A stretch of 64,000 nt of DNA from Streptomyces gilvus (GTDB lineage Bacteria > Actinomycetota > Actinomycetes > Streptomycetales > Streptomycetaceae): positions 48,993 through 112,992 of the forward strand of contig NZ_JAKWBE010000029.1 in NCBI RefSeq assembly GCF_022513565.1, in the 5' to 3' direction. The notes beneath the pieces are model-generated. The model was not told the DNA's origin. It was given only the letters and a program-made list of their open reading frames with translations, and made no database searches. Position numbers and translations under genes: made by a program. Shown piece after piece: positions 1 to 7,654 of the stretch (position 1 is the first letter of the stretch; each line of letters starts with the position of its first letter).

Positions 1-119
1 TGCACGGCGTGGAGCCCAGCCAGGTCGCCCTCGCCACGCGCGCGGGCGACCGCGGCCGCATGGTGACGGCCTTCCGGAAAGTCGCGCGGACGCACCTCAC
101 GCGCCCCGAGCAGGTATAG
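1..119 (+). CDS. C-terminal end of an unidentified protein (partial)
   Basis: An open frame enters from the left edge and stops at TAG 117-119, encoding 38 residues that end in RTHLTRPEQV. Codon use is GC-rich at third positions, as in neighbouring genes. I do not recognise the family from this fragment and assign no function. An inverted repeat lies directly after the stop codon, between this gene and the sigma-factor gene. Confidence 0.5.
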   Translation, partial: HGVEPSQVALATRAGDRGRMVTAFRKVARTHLTRPEQV

Positions 120-142
120 CGTCACACCGTCCCCGTGTGACG
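120..142. promoter_or_regulatory. Inverted repeat between the partial gene and the sigma-factor gene
   Basis: CGTCACAC (120-127) and GTGTGACG (135-142) form a perfect 8-bp inverted repeat with a 7-nt centre. It begins one base after a stop codon and ends 22 nt before the preferred GTG start of the sigma gene. It could be a short terminator hairpin or an operator. No U-tract follows, and the spacing fits a DNA-binding dimer, so I cannot choose between them. Confidence 0.45.
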
Positions 143-164
143 CGATCCCCTCCCGGAGGTGCCC

Positions 165-1517
165 GTGGTCGCCGACGTCTGTGCGGTGTGTGGAAAGCCG
201 CTGCCCGCCCGGGCCGGCCGCACGGGCCGCAGCTCCCTGTACTGCTCGGCGGCCTGCCGGCAGAAGGCGTACCGCAGGCGGCACGGGCCGGAGGAGACCG
301 GGGTGGAGGGGCTGATCGAGGACCTCGCGCGCCAGGTGAAGGAGCTGGCGCCGACACCGCCCTCGGTCCTGTACTCGGGGGTGAGCGAGCTGTCCTCGTC
401 CGTCGCCCGGCTGCGGCGGGTGGCGCGGGTGGCGCGGGACGCGGCGAAGACGGCGCGGGACACGGCGAAGGAATCCGTCACGCCCGTCCCCGTGACGGAA
501 CCGGAGACGGGGCCCCGGCCCACCGGGTCCGGGTTCGCCGCCCTCACCGAGACCGACTTCGCCGCCCTCACCGAGGCCCACCGGCGTGAGATCCAGGTCC
601 ACTGCTACCGCATGACCGGCTCGTACGACGACGCCGAGGACCTGGTGCAGGAGACGTTTCTGCGGGCCTGGCGGGCCCGGGACGGCTTCGAGGGGCGGGC
701 CGGCGCCCGCACCTGGCTGTACCGCATCGCCACCAACGCCTGCCTGGACTTCCAGCGCCGCACCGCCCGCCGCCCCCAGCGCTATGAACCGATCCCCGGC
801 ATGAACCACGGCACCGGCGAGCCGCCCGCCCGTATCACCTGGCTGCAGCCGTATCCCGACGACGAACTGCCCTCCGCCGAGGAGCAGCCGGAGGCCGCCG
901 CGCTCTCCCGGGAGACCCTCGAACTGGTCTTCCTCGCCGCCCTCCAGCACCTTCCGCCCCGCCAGCGCGCGGTGCTGATCCTGCGGGACGTGCTGGGGCT
1001 GACCGCCGCCGAGACCGCCGAGGCCCTCGGCCTGACCGTGGCCTCCGCCAACAGCGCCCTGCAGCGCGCCCGCCCCACCCTGCGCGACCGTCTGCCCCGC
1101 CACCGCGCCGACTGGACGACGACCGAGCCCACCCGGGCCCAACGGGCCGTGCTGCAGCGGTACATGACCGCCGCCGAACAGCTCGACTTCGGGACGATGA
1201 CCGAGCTGCTGAGCGAGGACGTCACGCTCACCATGCCGCCCAACCCCTTCTGGTTCACGGGCCGCGACGCCCTCGTCGACTTCCTGCGCCCCACCCTGGA
1301 CCCGGCGTCCCCGATGTTCTTCGGCCACTGGCGCCATCTGCCCGCGCGCGCCAACGGCCGGCTCGCGGCGGGCGGTTACGTCCGCAGGCCCGGTACGAAC
1401 GTGTACCGCGCGCAGGTCCTCGACGTGCTCCGCTTCGACGCCGACGACCGGATCGTCGAGGTCACCTCCTTCGAACCGCACCTCTTCCCGGCCTTCGGCC
1501 TGCCCCTGCGTCTGTGA
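165..1517 (+). CDS. ECF sigma factor with N-terminal zinc ribbon and C-terminal SnoaL-like domain
   Basis: Predicted 450-aa RNA polymerase sigma factor of the extracytoplasmic-function class. The N-terminus carries CAVC and, about 25 residues on, CSAAC followed by RQKAYRRR, a zinc-ribbon pattern. A helical Ala/Arg-rich linker follows to about residue 110. Region 2 is seen at HCYRMTGSYDDAEDLVQETF, then the WLQPYPDDELP linker typical of the TIGR02960/SigX5 type, then region 4 (LPPRQRAVLILRDVLGLTAAETAEAL). About 120 C-terminal residues resemble a SnoaL-type domain, which in related groups such as ECF41 modulates sigma activity in place of a separate anti-sigma factor. GTG 165 is preferred over GTG 159 because GGAGG at 155-159 gives normal spacing only to 165. 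The next gene is a dehydrogenase-like protein, a common partner of SnoaL-sigma genes. The zinc ribbon fused to the sigma factor is unusual. Confidence 0.85.
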   Translation: MVADVCAVCGKPLPARAGRTGRSSLYCSAACRQKAYRRRHGPEETGVEGLIEDLARQVKELAPTPPSVLYSGVSELSSSVARLRRVARVARDAAKTARDTAKESVTPVPVTEPETGPRPTGSGFAALTETDFAALTEAHRREIQVHCYRMTGSYDDAEDLVQETFLRAWRARDGFEGRAGARTWLYRIATNACLDFQRRTARRPQRYEPIPGMNHGTGEPPARITWLQPYPDDELPSAEEQPEAAALSRETLELVFLAALQHLPPRQRAVLILRDVLGLTAAETAEALGLTVASANSALQRARPTLRDRLPRHRADWTTTEPTRAQRAVLQRYMTAAEQLDFGTMTELLSEDVTLTMPPNPFWFTGRDALVDFLRPTLDPASPMFFGHWRHLPARANGRLAAGGYVRRPGTNVYRAQVLDVLRFDADDRIVEVTSFEPHLFPAFGLPLRL

Positions 1518-1588
1518 CCGATGACCGCCACGGCCCCGGCGCGTCCATATGACCGACACGAACGTCACGACCCGCAGGGAGAATCACC

Positions 1589-2347
1589 ATGCTGCTCACC
1601 GACAAGACCGCGATCGTCTACGGCGCCGGCGGCTCGATCGGCGGTGCGGTGGCCCGCGCCTTCGCCGCCGAGGGGGCCCGCGTCCACCTCGTCGGACGGA
1701 CCCGTAAGACGCTGGAGGCGGTGGCCGCCGACATCAAGGACGCCGAGGTCGCCGTGGTGGACGCGTTGGACGAGAACGCCGTCGAGGACCACCTGAACCG
1801 CGTCGGCGCCGTCGACGTCTCCTTCAACCTGGTCAGCCGGGGCGATGTGCAGGGCGCCCCGCTCACCGAGATGCCGGTGGACGACTTCCTGCGGCCGGTG
1901 ATCGACGGCACCCGCGCCACCTTCATCACCGCCCGCGCCGCAGGCCGCCGGATGGCCGAGCGCGGCTCCGGCGTCATCCTCACCCTCAACAGCGGCTCCG
2001 CGCACGGCAGTCCGATGATGGGCGGCACGGGACCCGCGGACGCCGCCACCGACACGCTCGTCCGCAACCTGGCGATCGAACTGGGCCCGCGCGGAGTGCG
2101 CGCCGTGGGCCTGTGGGCGGCCGGCGTCCCCGAGACCTTCACCGTCGAGAAGCTCTCCGCGGTCAACCCGGCGATCGACGAGGCCGCGATCCAGGGCATC
2201 GTCGCCAACCTCGCCACGATGCGCATGACCCGCCGCAACCCCACCCTCGCCGAGATCACCGCCACGGCCGCCTTCCTGGCCTCCGACCACGCGGCGGGCA
2301 TCACCGGCACCTTCGTCAACGTGACGGGCGGGATGGTCGTGCGCTGA
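1589..2347 (+). CDS. Short-chain dehydrogenase-like protein lacking catalytic residues
   Basis: 252-aa Rossmann-fold protein of the SDR superfamily. The glycine-rich turn reads YGAGGSIGG (residues 11-19), so the usual middle Gly of GxxxGxG is Ser. The NNAG motif is replaced by FNLV near residue 80. A serine pair is present (NSGS, 134-137), but where YxxxK is expected the sequence is GTGPADAAT (about 146-154), leaving Thr and Asp in place of the catalytic Tyr and Lys. The C-terminal fold signature GITGTFVNVTGG is intact. It may bind a nucleotide or regulate rather than reduce a substrate. It starts 71 nt after the sigma gene on the same strand with a good AGGGAG ribosome site, and is a plausible regulon partner of that sigma factor. 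Confidence 0.8.
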   Translation: MLLTDKTAIVYGAGGSIGGAVARAFAAEGARVHLVGRTRKTLEAVAADIKDAEVAVVDALDENAVEDHLNRVGAVDVSFNLVSRGDVQGAPLTEMPVDDFLRPVIDGTRATFITARAAGRRMAERGSGVILTLNSGSAHGSPMMGGTGPADAATDTLVRNLAIELGPRGVRAVGLWAAGVPETFTVEKLSAVNPAIDEAAIQGIVANLATMRMTRRNPTLAEITATAAFLASDHAAGITGTFVNVTGGMVVR

Positions 2348-2387
2348 GGGCGGTTCACGGGCGGCCTGGGGGCTGAGGGCGTACGAA

Positions 2388-2416
2388 GGGGCGCCCGGCA
2401 CGATGCCGGGCGCCCC
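2388..2416. terminator. Bidirectional hairpin between convergent genes
   Basis: GGGGCGCCCGGCA (2388-2400), a CGA loop, then TGCCGGGCGCCCC (2404-2416): a perfect 13-bp stem. Flanking GTACGA and TCGTAC can extend it. It lies between the convergent dehydrogenase-like gene and aminopeptidase N. Confidence 0.8.
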
Positions 2417-2470
2417 TCGTCGTCGTACGCGGAACCAAGCGGACATGGTGAAGTCCGCAGCGGTTCGGTA

Positions 2471-2530
2471 GCGCCCCCGAAGGGGCGCGGGGAACTGCGC
2501 GACCGGCCACGACGGCGCCGCGGACGACGG
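2471..2530. repeat. Streptomyces-type intergenic repeat element, copy 1
   Basis: A short hairpin, GCGCCCC (2471-2477) / GGGGCGC (2482-2488), is followed by GGGGAACTGCGCGACC and a GC-rich tail. I recognise this pattern as a very common intergenic element in Streptomyces genomes. A second copy of the hairpin and GGGG start is at 14312-14345. Its function is not established from sequence. Confidence 0.55.
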
Positions 2531-2561
2531 ACGGCACAGCGCGGCACTTCCAGCGGAGCGC

Positions 2562-5168
2562 TTAGTCGGCCGAGTCCGCCGCCTGCGCCTTCAGCGCCCG
2601 CTCCACACCCGAGCGGGACTCCGAGACCAGGCGGCGCAGGGCCGCGTTGGGCTCGGTCTCGGAGAGCCAGGTGTCCGTTTTGGCCAGGGTGTCCTGGGAG
2701 ACCTGGACGGCGGGGTAGAGGCCGACGGCGATCTGCTGGGCCATCTCGTGCGAGCGGGAGGACCAGATGTCGTTGACCACCTCGAAGTACTTGTCCGTGT
2801 ACGGGGCGAGCAGCTCGCGCTGGTCGGTCTGGACGAAGCCGGCGATGACCGCCTCCTGCACGGCGTTCGGCAGCTTGTCGGACTCGACGACCGACGCCCA
2901 GGCCTCCGCCTTGGCCTCCACGGTCGGGCGGGCGGCACGCGCGGACGCCGCGTGGCGCTCACCGGCCGCCGTCTTGTCCCGCTCGTACTCGCCGGCGATC
3001 TCCGCCTCGTCGAAACGACCGCCCGCGGCGAGACGCTGCACCAGCGCCCAGCGCAGCTCCGTGTCGACGGCCAGGCCCTCGATCGTCTGCGAACCGTCCA
3101 GCAGGGACTCCAGCAGGTCCAGCTGCTCCGGCGTACGGGCCGTGGCCGCGAAGGCGCGGGCCCAGGCCAGCTGGTGGTCGCTGCCCGGCTCGGCGGAGCG
3201 CAGGTGCGCCAGCGTGGCGTCGGTCCAGCGGGTCAGCAGGGACTCGCGGGCGGTCGGGGCGGCGTACAGGTCGACGGCGAGCTTCACCTGGCGCTGCAGG
3301 GACTGCACGACACCGATGTCGGACTCCTTGCCGATGCCCGACAGGACCAGGGAGAGGTAGTCGCGGGTGGCGAGCTCCGCGTCCCGGGTCATGTCCCAGG
3401 CCGAGGCCCAGCACAGGGCGCGGGGGAGGGAGGACTCGAAGTCGCCGAGGTGCTCGGTGACGAAGGCGAGGGACTGCTCGTCGAGGCGGACCTTGGCGTA
3501 CGACAGGTCGTCGTCGTTGAGCAGGACGACCGCAGGACGGCGCTTGCCCACCAGCTGCGGTACGGCCGTCAGCTCGCCGTCGACGTCCAGCTCCACGCTC
3601 CCCCACTCTCGGCTTCGCTCGAGCGGGGGGACCCCCATGCCGCGCACCAGCTTGCCGCTCGCGTCGTCGCGTTCGTACAGGCCGATCGCGATGCGGTGTG
3701 GGCGCAGGGTCGGCTCGCCCTTGGCGCCGGCGGGCAGGGCCGGGGCCTCCTGGCGGATCGCGAACGACGTGATCACGCCCCCGGCGTCCGTCTCGATCTC
3801 CGGGCGCAGGATGTTGATGCCGGCCGTCTGCAGCCACTTCTCCGACCAGGTCCCCAGGTCGCGCCCGGAGGTCTCCTCCAGCGCGCCCAGCAGGTCGGAC
3901 AGGCGCGTGTTGCCGTACGCGTGGCTCTTGAAGTACGCCTGCACGCCCGCGAAGAACTCGTCCATGCCGACGTACGCCACGAGCTGCTTCAGGACGCTCG
4001 CGCCCTTGGCGTAGGTGATGCCGTCGAAGTTGACGAGGACGTCGTCGAGGTCGCGGATCTCGGCCATGATCGGGTGGGTGGAGGGCAGCTGGTCCTGCCG
4101 GTACGCCCACGTCTTCATGGAGTTGGCGAAGGTGGTCCACGAGTGCGGCCAGCGGGACTCGGGGTGGTACGCCTGGCACGCGATGGACGTGTACGTGGCG
4201 AACGACTCGTTCAGCCACAGGTCGTTCCACCACTCCATGGTGACCAGGTCGCCGAACCACATGTGGGCCAGCTCGTGGAGGATGGTCTCGGCGCGCAGCT
4301 CGTACGACGCGTCGGTGACCTTGGAACGGAAGACGTACTGGTCGCGGATGGTCACCGCGCCCGCGTTCTCCATCGCGCCCGCGTTGAACTCCGGCACGAA
4401 GAGCTGGTCGTACTTCTTGAACGGGTACGCGTAGTCGAACTTCTCCTGGAACCACTCGAAGCCCTGCCGGGTGACCTCGAAGATCGCGTCCGAGTCGAGG
4501 AACTCGGCGAGCGAGGGGCGGCAGTAGATGCCGAGCGGCACGGACTGGCCGTCCTTCTCGTACACGCTGTGCACGGAGTGGTACGGGCCGACGATCAGCG
4601 CCGTGATGTAGCTGGAGATCCGCGGCGTCGGCTCGAAGACCCAGACGTCGTCCTTGGGCTCCGGGGTCGGGGAGTTGGAGATGACGGTCCAGCCGGTCGG
4701 CGCCTTCACCGTGAACTGGAAGGTGGCCTTCAGGTCGGGCTGCTCGAAGCTCGCGAACACCCGGCGGGCGTCCGGCACCTCGAACTGCGTGTAGAGATAG
4801 GCCTGCTGGTCGACCGGGTCGACGAAGCGGTGCAGGCCCTCGCCGGTGTTGGTGTACGCGCAGTCCGCGACGACGCGCAGGACGTTGCGGCCCTCCAGCA
4901 GGCCCGGCAGCGCGATCCGGGAGTCCGCGAAGACCTCCGCCGGGTCGAGCGGGTCGCCGTTCAGGGTGACCTCGTGGACCGTGGGGGCGACCAGGTCGAT
5001 GAAGGACTCGGAGCCGTTCTCGCTGACGTCGAAACGCACCGTCGTCACGGACCGGTACGTACCGCCCTCCTGCGCGCCGGAGAGGTCGAGATCGATCTCG
5101 TAGGACTCGACAGTGAGCAGCTGCGCCCGCTGCTGAGCCTCTTCGCGAGTCAGGTTTGTGCCAGGCAC
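2562..5168 (-). CDS. pepN: Aminopeptidase N (M1 family zinc metallopeptidase)
   Basis: 868-aa cytosolic M1 metallopeptidase that removes N-terminal residues from peptides. GAMEN, which binds the free N-terminus, is at residues 264-268. The zinc site is HELAH (298-302) with the third ligand Glu at about 321 in WLNESFA. The ERAP1-like C-terminal helical domain follows, and the length is normal for the actinobacterial family. I chose GTG at 5168 (protein begins PGTNLTREEA after the start) because GAGGAG lies at the right distance upstream; the open frame continues 14 codons further. It is divergent from the toxin-antitoxin operon. A paralogue lies at 17200-19770. Confidence 0.95.
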   Translation of the reverse strand: MPGTNLTREEAQQRAQLLTVESYEIDLDLSGAQEGGTYRSVTTVRFDVSENGSESFIDLVAPTVHEVTLNGDPLDPAEVFADSRIALPGLLEGRNVLRVVADCAYTNTGEGLHRFVDPVDQQAYLYTQFEVPDARRVFASFEQPDLKATFQFTVKAPTGWTVISNSPTPEPKDDVWVFEPTPRISSYITALIVGPYHSVHSVYEKDGQSVPLGIYCRPSLAEFLDSDAIFEVTRQGFEWFQEKFDYAYPFKKYDQLFVPEFNAGAMENAGAVTIRDQYVFRSKVTDASYELRAETILHELAHMWFGDLVTMEWWNDLWLNESFATYTSIACQAYHPESRWPHSWTTFANSMKTWAYRQDQLPSTHPIMAEIRDLDDVLVNFDGITYAKGASVLKQLVAYVGMDEFFAGVQAYFKSHAYGNTRLSDLLGALEETSGRDLGTWSEKWLQTAGINILRPEIETDAGGVITSFAIRQEAPALPAGAKGEPTLRPHRIAIGLYERDDASGKLVRGMGVPPLERSREWGSVELDVDGELTAVPQLVGKRRPAVVLLNDDDLSYAKVRLDEQSLAFVTEHLGDFESSLPRALCWASAWDMTRDAELATRDYLSLVLSGIGKESDIGVVQSLQRQVKLAVDLYAAPTARESLLTRWTDATLAHLRSAEPGSDHQLAWARAFAATARTPEQLDLLESLLDGSQTIEGLAVDTELRWALVQRLAAGGRFDEAEIAGEYERDKTAAGERHAASARAARPTVEAKAEAWASVVESDKLPNAVQEAVIAGFVQTDQRELLAPYTDKYFEVVNDIWSSRSHEMAQQIAVGLYPAVQVSQDTLAKTDTWLSETEPNAALRRLVSESRSGVERALKAQAADSAD

Positions 5169-5238
5169 GCGTTCATCTCCTCGTATGTGTCGGTTCGGCG
5201 GTGCGGCCATCCTTCCACGAGTGGGGCGCGGATTGGGG

Positions 5239-5268
5239 TGGCCAATGTTTTCCTACCCGTGGTAGCTT
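5239..5268 (+). promoter_or_regulatory. Promoter and palindromic operator of the toxin-antitoxin operon
   Basis: TGGCCA (5239-5244), an 18-nt spacer and TAGCTT (5263-5268) form a plausible promoter. The -10 ends 7 nt before ATG 5276, so the transcript may be leaderless. CTACC-CGT-GGTAG (5253-5265) is a perfect 5-bp-arm palindrome overlapping the -10. It is well placed for autorepression by a ribbon-helix-helix antitoxin. Confidence 0.6.
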
Positions 5269-5275
5269 CAGAAGT

Positions 5276-5506
5276 ATGAAGATCAGTGTGAGTCTGCCTC
5301 AGGAGGATGTCGAGTTCGTCGACGCGTACGCCACGCGTACGGAGGCCGATTCCCGGTCCGCGGTGATACACGCCGCCATCGAACTCCTGCGCCAGGCGCA
5401 ACTGGAGCAGGAGTACGCCGAGGCTTTCGCCGAGTGGGACGGGAGCGAGGACGCGGAGTTCTGGGACCAGTTCTCGGGGGACGGGCTGACCGATGAAGCG
5501 CGGTGA
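5276..5506 (+). CDS. MazE-type ribbon-helix-helix antitoxin
   Basis: 76-aa protein beginning MKISVSLPQEDVEFVDAYA, a ribbon-helix-helix strand and first helix, with the second helix around SRSAVIHAAIELLRQ. The acidic C-terminal part (EYAEAFAEWDGSEDAEFW) is the sort of segment that binds and blocks MazF. It resembles mycobacterial MazE antitoxins in layout and length. The stop codon overlaps the toxin start by 14 nt, so the two are translationally coupled. It probably autoregulates through the palindrome over its -10. There is no Shine-Dalgarno sequence; see the promoter entry. Confidence 0.85.
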   Translation: MKISVSLPQEDVEFVDAYATRTEADSRSAVIHAAIELLRQAQLEQEYAEAFAEWDGSEDAEFWDQFSGDGLTDEAR

Positions 5507-5840
5507 CATCTATCTCGTCGGCTACGAGCCGGCGCGGGGCAGCGAGGCCAACAAGGCACGACCGGCCGTCATCGTCTCGAACGATGGTGCGAACGCGGCC
5601 GTGGAGCGGACCGGACGAGGGGTGATCACCCTGGTGCCGTTGACGACGAACACCTCGCGCGTCTACCCGTTCCAGGTGCTGCTGCCCGCGCAGGAGTGCG
5701 GTCTCCCGAAGGACTCGAAGGTCCAGTGTGAGCAGGTACGCGCGCTGGCTCTGGAGCGGCTGCTGAAGCCGGTCGGCGCGGTACCGCGGCAACGTATGGC
5801 CGAGATCGACATGGCCCTGCGGCGCCATCTGGCGCTCTGA
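5493..5840 (+). CDS. MazF/PemK-family endoribonuclease toxin
   Basis: 115-aa toxin of the MazF/PemK (CcdB-fold) family, expected to cut mRNA at specific short sequences when freed from its antitoxin. Family signatures are RGDIYLV at the N-terminus (first strand with the conserved Arg/Gly), RPAVIVSND, the PLTTNTSRVYPFQVLL strands and SKVQCEQVRALALERL. The length is typical. ATG 5493 lies inside the antitoxin gene (14-nt overlap), the standard operon organisation. It converges on asd across a strong hairpin. Confidence 0.9.
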   Translation: MKRGDIYLVGYEPARGSEANKARPAVIVSNDGANAAVERTGRGVITLVPLTTNTSRVYPFQVLLPAQECGLPKDSKVQCEQVRALALERLLKPVGAVPRQRMAEIDMALRRHLAL

Positions 5841-5846
5841 CCACGA

Positions 5847-5882
5847 AAGGGGGCGCCCACCGCAACCGGTGGGCGCCCCCTT
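5847..5882. terminator. Strong hairpin terminator between mazF-type toxin gene and asd
   Basis: AAGGGGGCGCCCACCG (5847-5862), loop CAAC, CGGTGGGCGCCCCCTT (5867-5882): a perfect 16-bp stem between two convergent genes, usable in both directions. Confidence 0.9.
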
Positions 5883-5902
5883 CGTCGTACCGTGCCGTCC
5901 GC

Positions 5903-6922
5903 CTACTGGCCGCCCAGCTCCGCCGCCACCAGCTCCGCGATCTGGACCGCGTTCAGCGCGGCGCCCTTGCGGAGGTTGTCGTTGGAGATGAACAGGGCGA
6001 GGCCGTTGTCGACGGTCTCGTCACGGCGGATGCGGCCGACGTAGGAGGGGTCCTGGCCGGCGGCCTGGAGGGGCGTCGGGATGTCCGACAGCTCGACCCC
6101 GGGGGCCTCGGCGAGCAGCTCCGTCGCGCGCTCGGGGGGGATCGGGCGGGCGAAGCGGGCGTTGACCTGCAGGGAGTGGCCGGAGAAGACCGGGACGCGG
6201 ACGCAGGTGCCGGAGACCTTGAGGTCCGGGATCTCCAGGATCTTGCGGGACTCGTTGCGGAGCTTCTGCTCCTCGTCGGTCTCGTTCAGCCCGTCGTCGA
6301 CGAGGTTGCCGGCGAAGGGGAGCACGTTGAAGGCGATGGGGCGCTTGTAGACCCCGGGTTCGGGGAAGTCGACCGCCGCGCCGTCGTGCGTCAGCTTGTC
6401 CGCGTCGGCGATCACCTTCTGCGCCTGGCCGTGCAGCTCGGCCACGCCCGCGAGACCGGAACCGGACACCGCCTGGTAGGTGGCGACGACCAGCGCCTGA
6501 AGGCCCGCCTCGGCGTGCAGCACCTTCAGGACCGGCATCGCGGCCATCGTGGTGCAGTTCGGGTTGGCGATGATGCCCTTGGGGCGGTGCGCGACCGCGT
6601 GCGGGTTCACCTCGGAGACGACCAGCGGAACCTCGGGGTCCTTGCGCCAGGCGGAGGAGTTGTCGATCACGACCGGGCCCTGCGAGGCGACCTTCTCGGC
6701 CAGCGCCTTCGAGGTCGCGCCGCCCGCGGAGAACAGCACGATGTCCAGGCCGGTGTAGTCGGCGCTCGCCGCGTCCTCCACCGTCACGCCGTCCAGCTCG
6801 GTCCCGGCGGAACGGGCCGAGGCGAACAGGCGCAGCTCGGTGACCGGGAAGTCGCGCTCCTTGAGGATCCTGCGCATGACCGTGCCGACCTGACCGGTGG
6901 CTCCGACGATTCCGACCCTCAC
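5903..6922 (-). CDS. asd: Aspartate-semialdehyde dehydrogenase
   Basis: 339-aa cytosolic enzyme that reduces L-aspartyl-4-phosphate to L-aspartate 4-semialdehyde with NADPH, a branch point to lysine/diaminopimelate, threonine and methionine. The N-terminal NADP turn is GIVGATGQVG (residues 4-13). The catalytic Cys123 is in NPNCTT. The substrate-binding region SGTCVRVPVFSGHS and a length normal for the family are also present. GTG 6922 has AGGGAG at suitable distance upstream. No aspartokinase gene is adjacent in this window. It is divergent from the sigma-factor gene at 7117. Confidence 0.95.
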   Translation of the reverse strand: MRVGIVGATGQVGTVMRRILKERDFPVTELRLFASARSAGTELDGVTVEDAASADYTGLDIVLFSAGGATSKALAEKVASQGPVVIDNSSAWRKDPEVPLVVSEVNPHAVAHRPKGIIANPNCTTMAAMPVLKVLHAEAGLQALVVATYQAVSGSGLAGVAELHGQAQKVIADADKLTHDGAAVDFPEPGVYKRPIAFNVLPFAGNLVDDGLNETDEEQKLRNESRKILEIPDLKVSGTCVRVPVFSGHSLQVNARFARPIPPERATELLAEAPGVELSDIPTPLQAAGQDPSYVGRIRRDETVDNGLALFISNDNLRKGAALNAVQIAELVAAELGGQ

Positions 6923-7116
6923 GGCGACTCCCTTACCTGTGATGCTTGCGTGTCTGCGGCTTTTCCATCATGCGGCCGACCCGGGTCCGCCTGTCCAATT
7001 CTTTGCGCACCATGCCCGAGGAGTGGGACGCCCGGCGGTGTGAGGTACGCCTCCCACGGTTCTCCGGAGATCCGGTCGAACGTTTCCGTGCGCCGCGGCG
7101 TCGTAGAGGAAACGCG

Positions 7117-7653
7117 GTGAGGGGGTGGCTTGTGCTGCGCAGAAAGGCCCGCCGTGCGCCGGAGGACGAGGATCCTCTGGACGCGGCTCAGGAACGCCGG
7201 GTGCGGGCGGTGCTCGCGCTGGGCGGGGTGCCGCAGGCGGACCTGCCGGACGGGGTGCAGCAGGTCCGCCTGCGGCTGCTGGAGCGCGCGGCGAAGGGGT
7301 ACGAGGCCCCGCGCGACGTCTCCGCCTGGGCGGCCGTCGTCGCCTCCAACCTGGCCATGGACTGGCATCGCGCCAAGCGCCGCCAGGACCGCATCGGTGA
7401 GCGGCTGGCCTCCCTGCGCCAGCTGGAGCACCCCTCGGGCGAGGACACCAGCGTCCTCTCCCTGGCGGTGGCCCAGGGTCTGGACGAGCTCCCGGACTCC
7501 CAGCGCCAGGTCCTCGTCCTGCGCTTCTACGCCGACCTGCCGGTCCGTTCGATCGCCCAGGAGCTCGGCGTCCCGGAGGGCACGGTCAAGAGCAGGCTGC
7601 ACACGGCGGTCCGGGCCCTGCGGGCCCGTCTGCACGAGGACGAGGTGGTGTGA
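7117..7653 (+). CDS. ECF-type RNA polymerase sigma factor
   Basis: 178-aa sigma-70 family protein. A region-2-like segment runs around LPDGVQQVRLRLLERAAKGYEAPRDVSAWAAVVASNLAMDW, and region 4 is clear (DELPDSQRQVLVLRFYADLPVRSIAQELGVPEGTVKSRLHTA). The frame is open from 6946, but GTG 7117 has GAGGA at 7106-7110 and gives a normal ECF length, so I prefer it. The next gene starts one base after the stop and encodes a single-pass membrane protein, fitting a sigma/anti-sigma pair. The target promoters are unknown. Confidence 0.85.
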   Translation: MRGWLVLRRKARRAPEDEDPLDAAQERRVRAVLALGGVPQADLPDGVQQVRLRLLERAAKGYEAPRDVSAWAAVVASNLAMDWHRAKRRQDRIGERLASLRQLEHPSGEDTSVLSLAVAQGLDELPDSQRQVLVLRFYADLPVRSIAQELGVPEGTVKSRLHTAVRALRARLHEDEVV

Positions 7654-7654
7654 G

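Noticed and set aside
2748..5279. Long plus-strand open frame opposite aminopeptidase N (over 800 codons)
   Set aside because: It is antisense to a gene with intact catalytic motifs, is rich in Val/Arg/Gly/Asp as expected of a GC-driven shadow frame, and has no recognisable domain.
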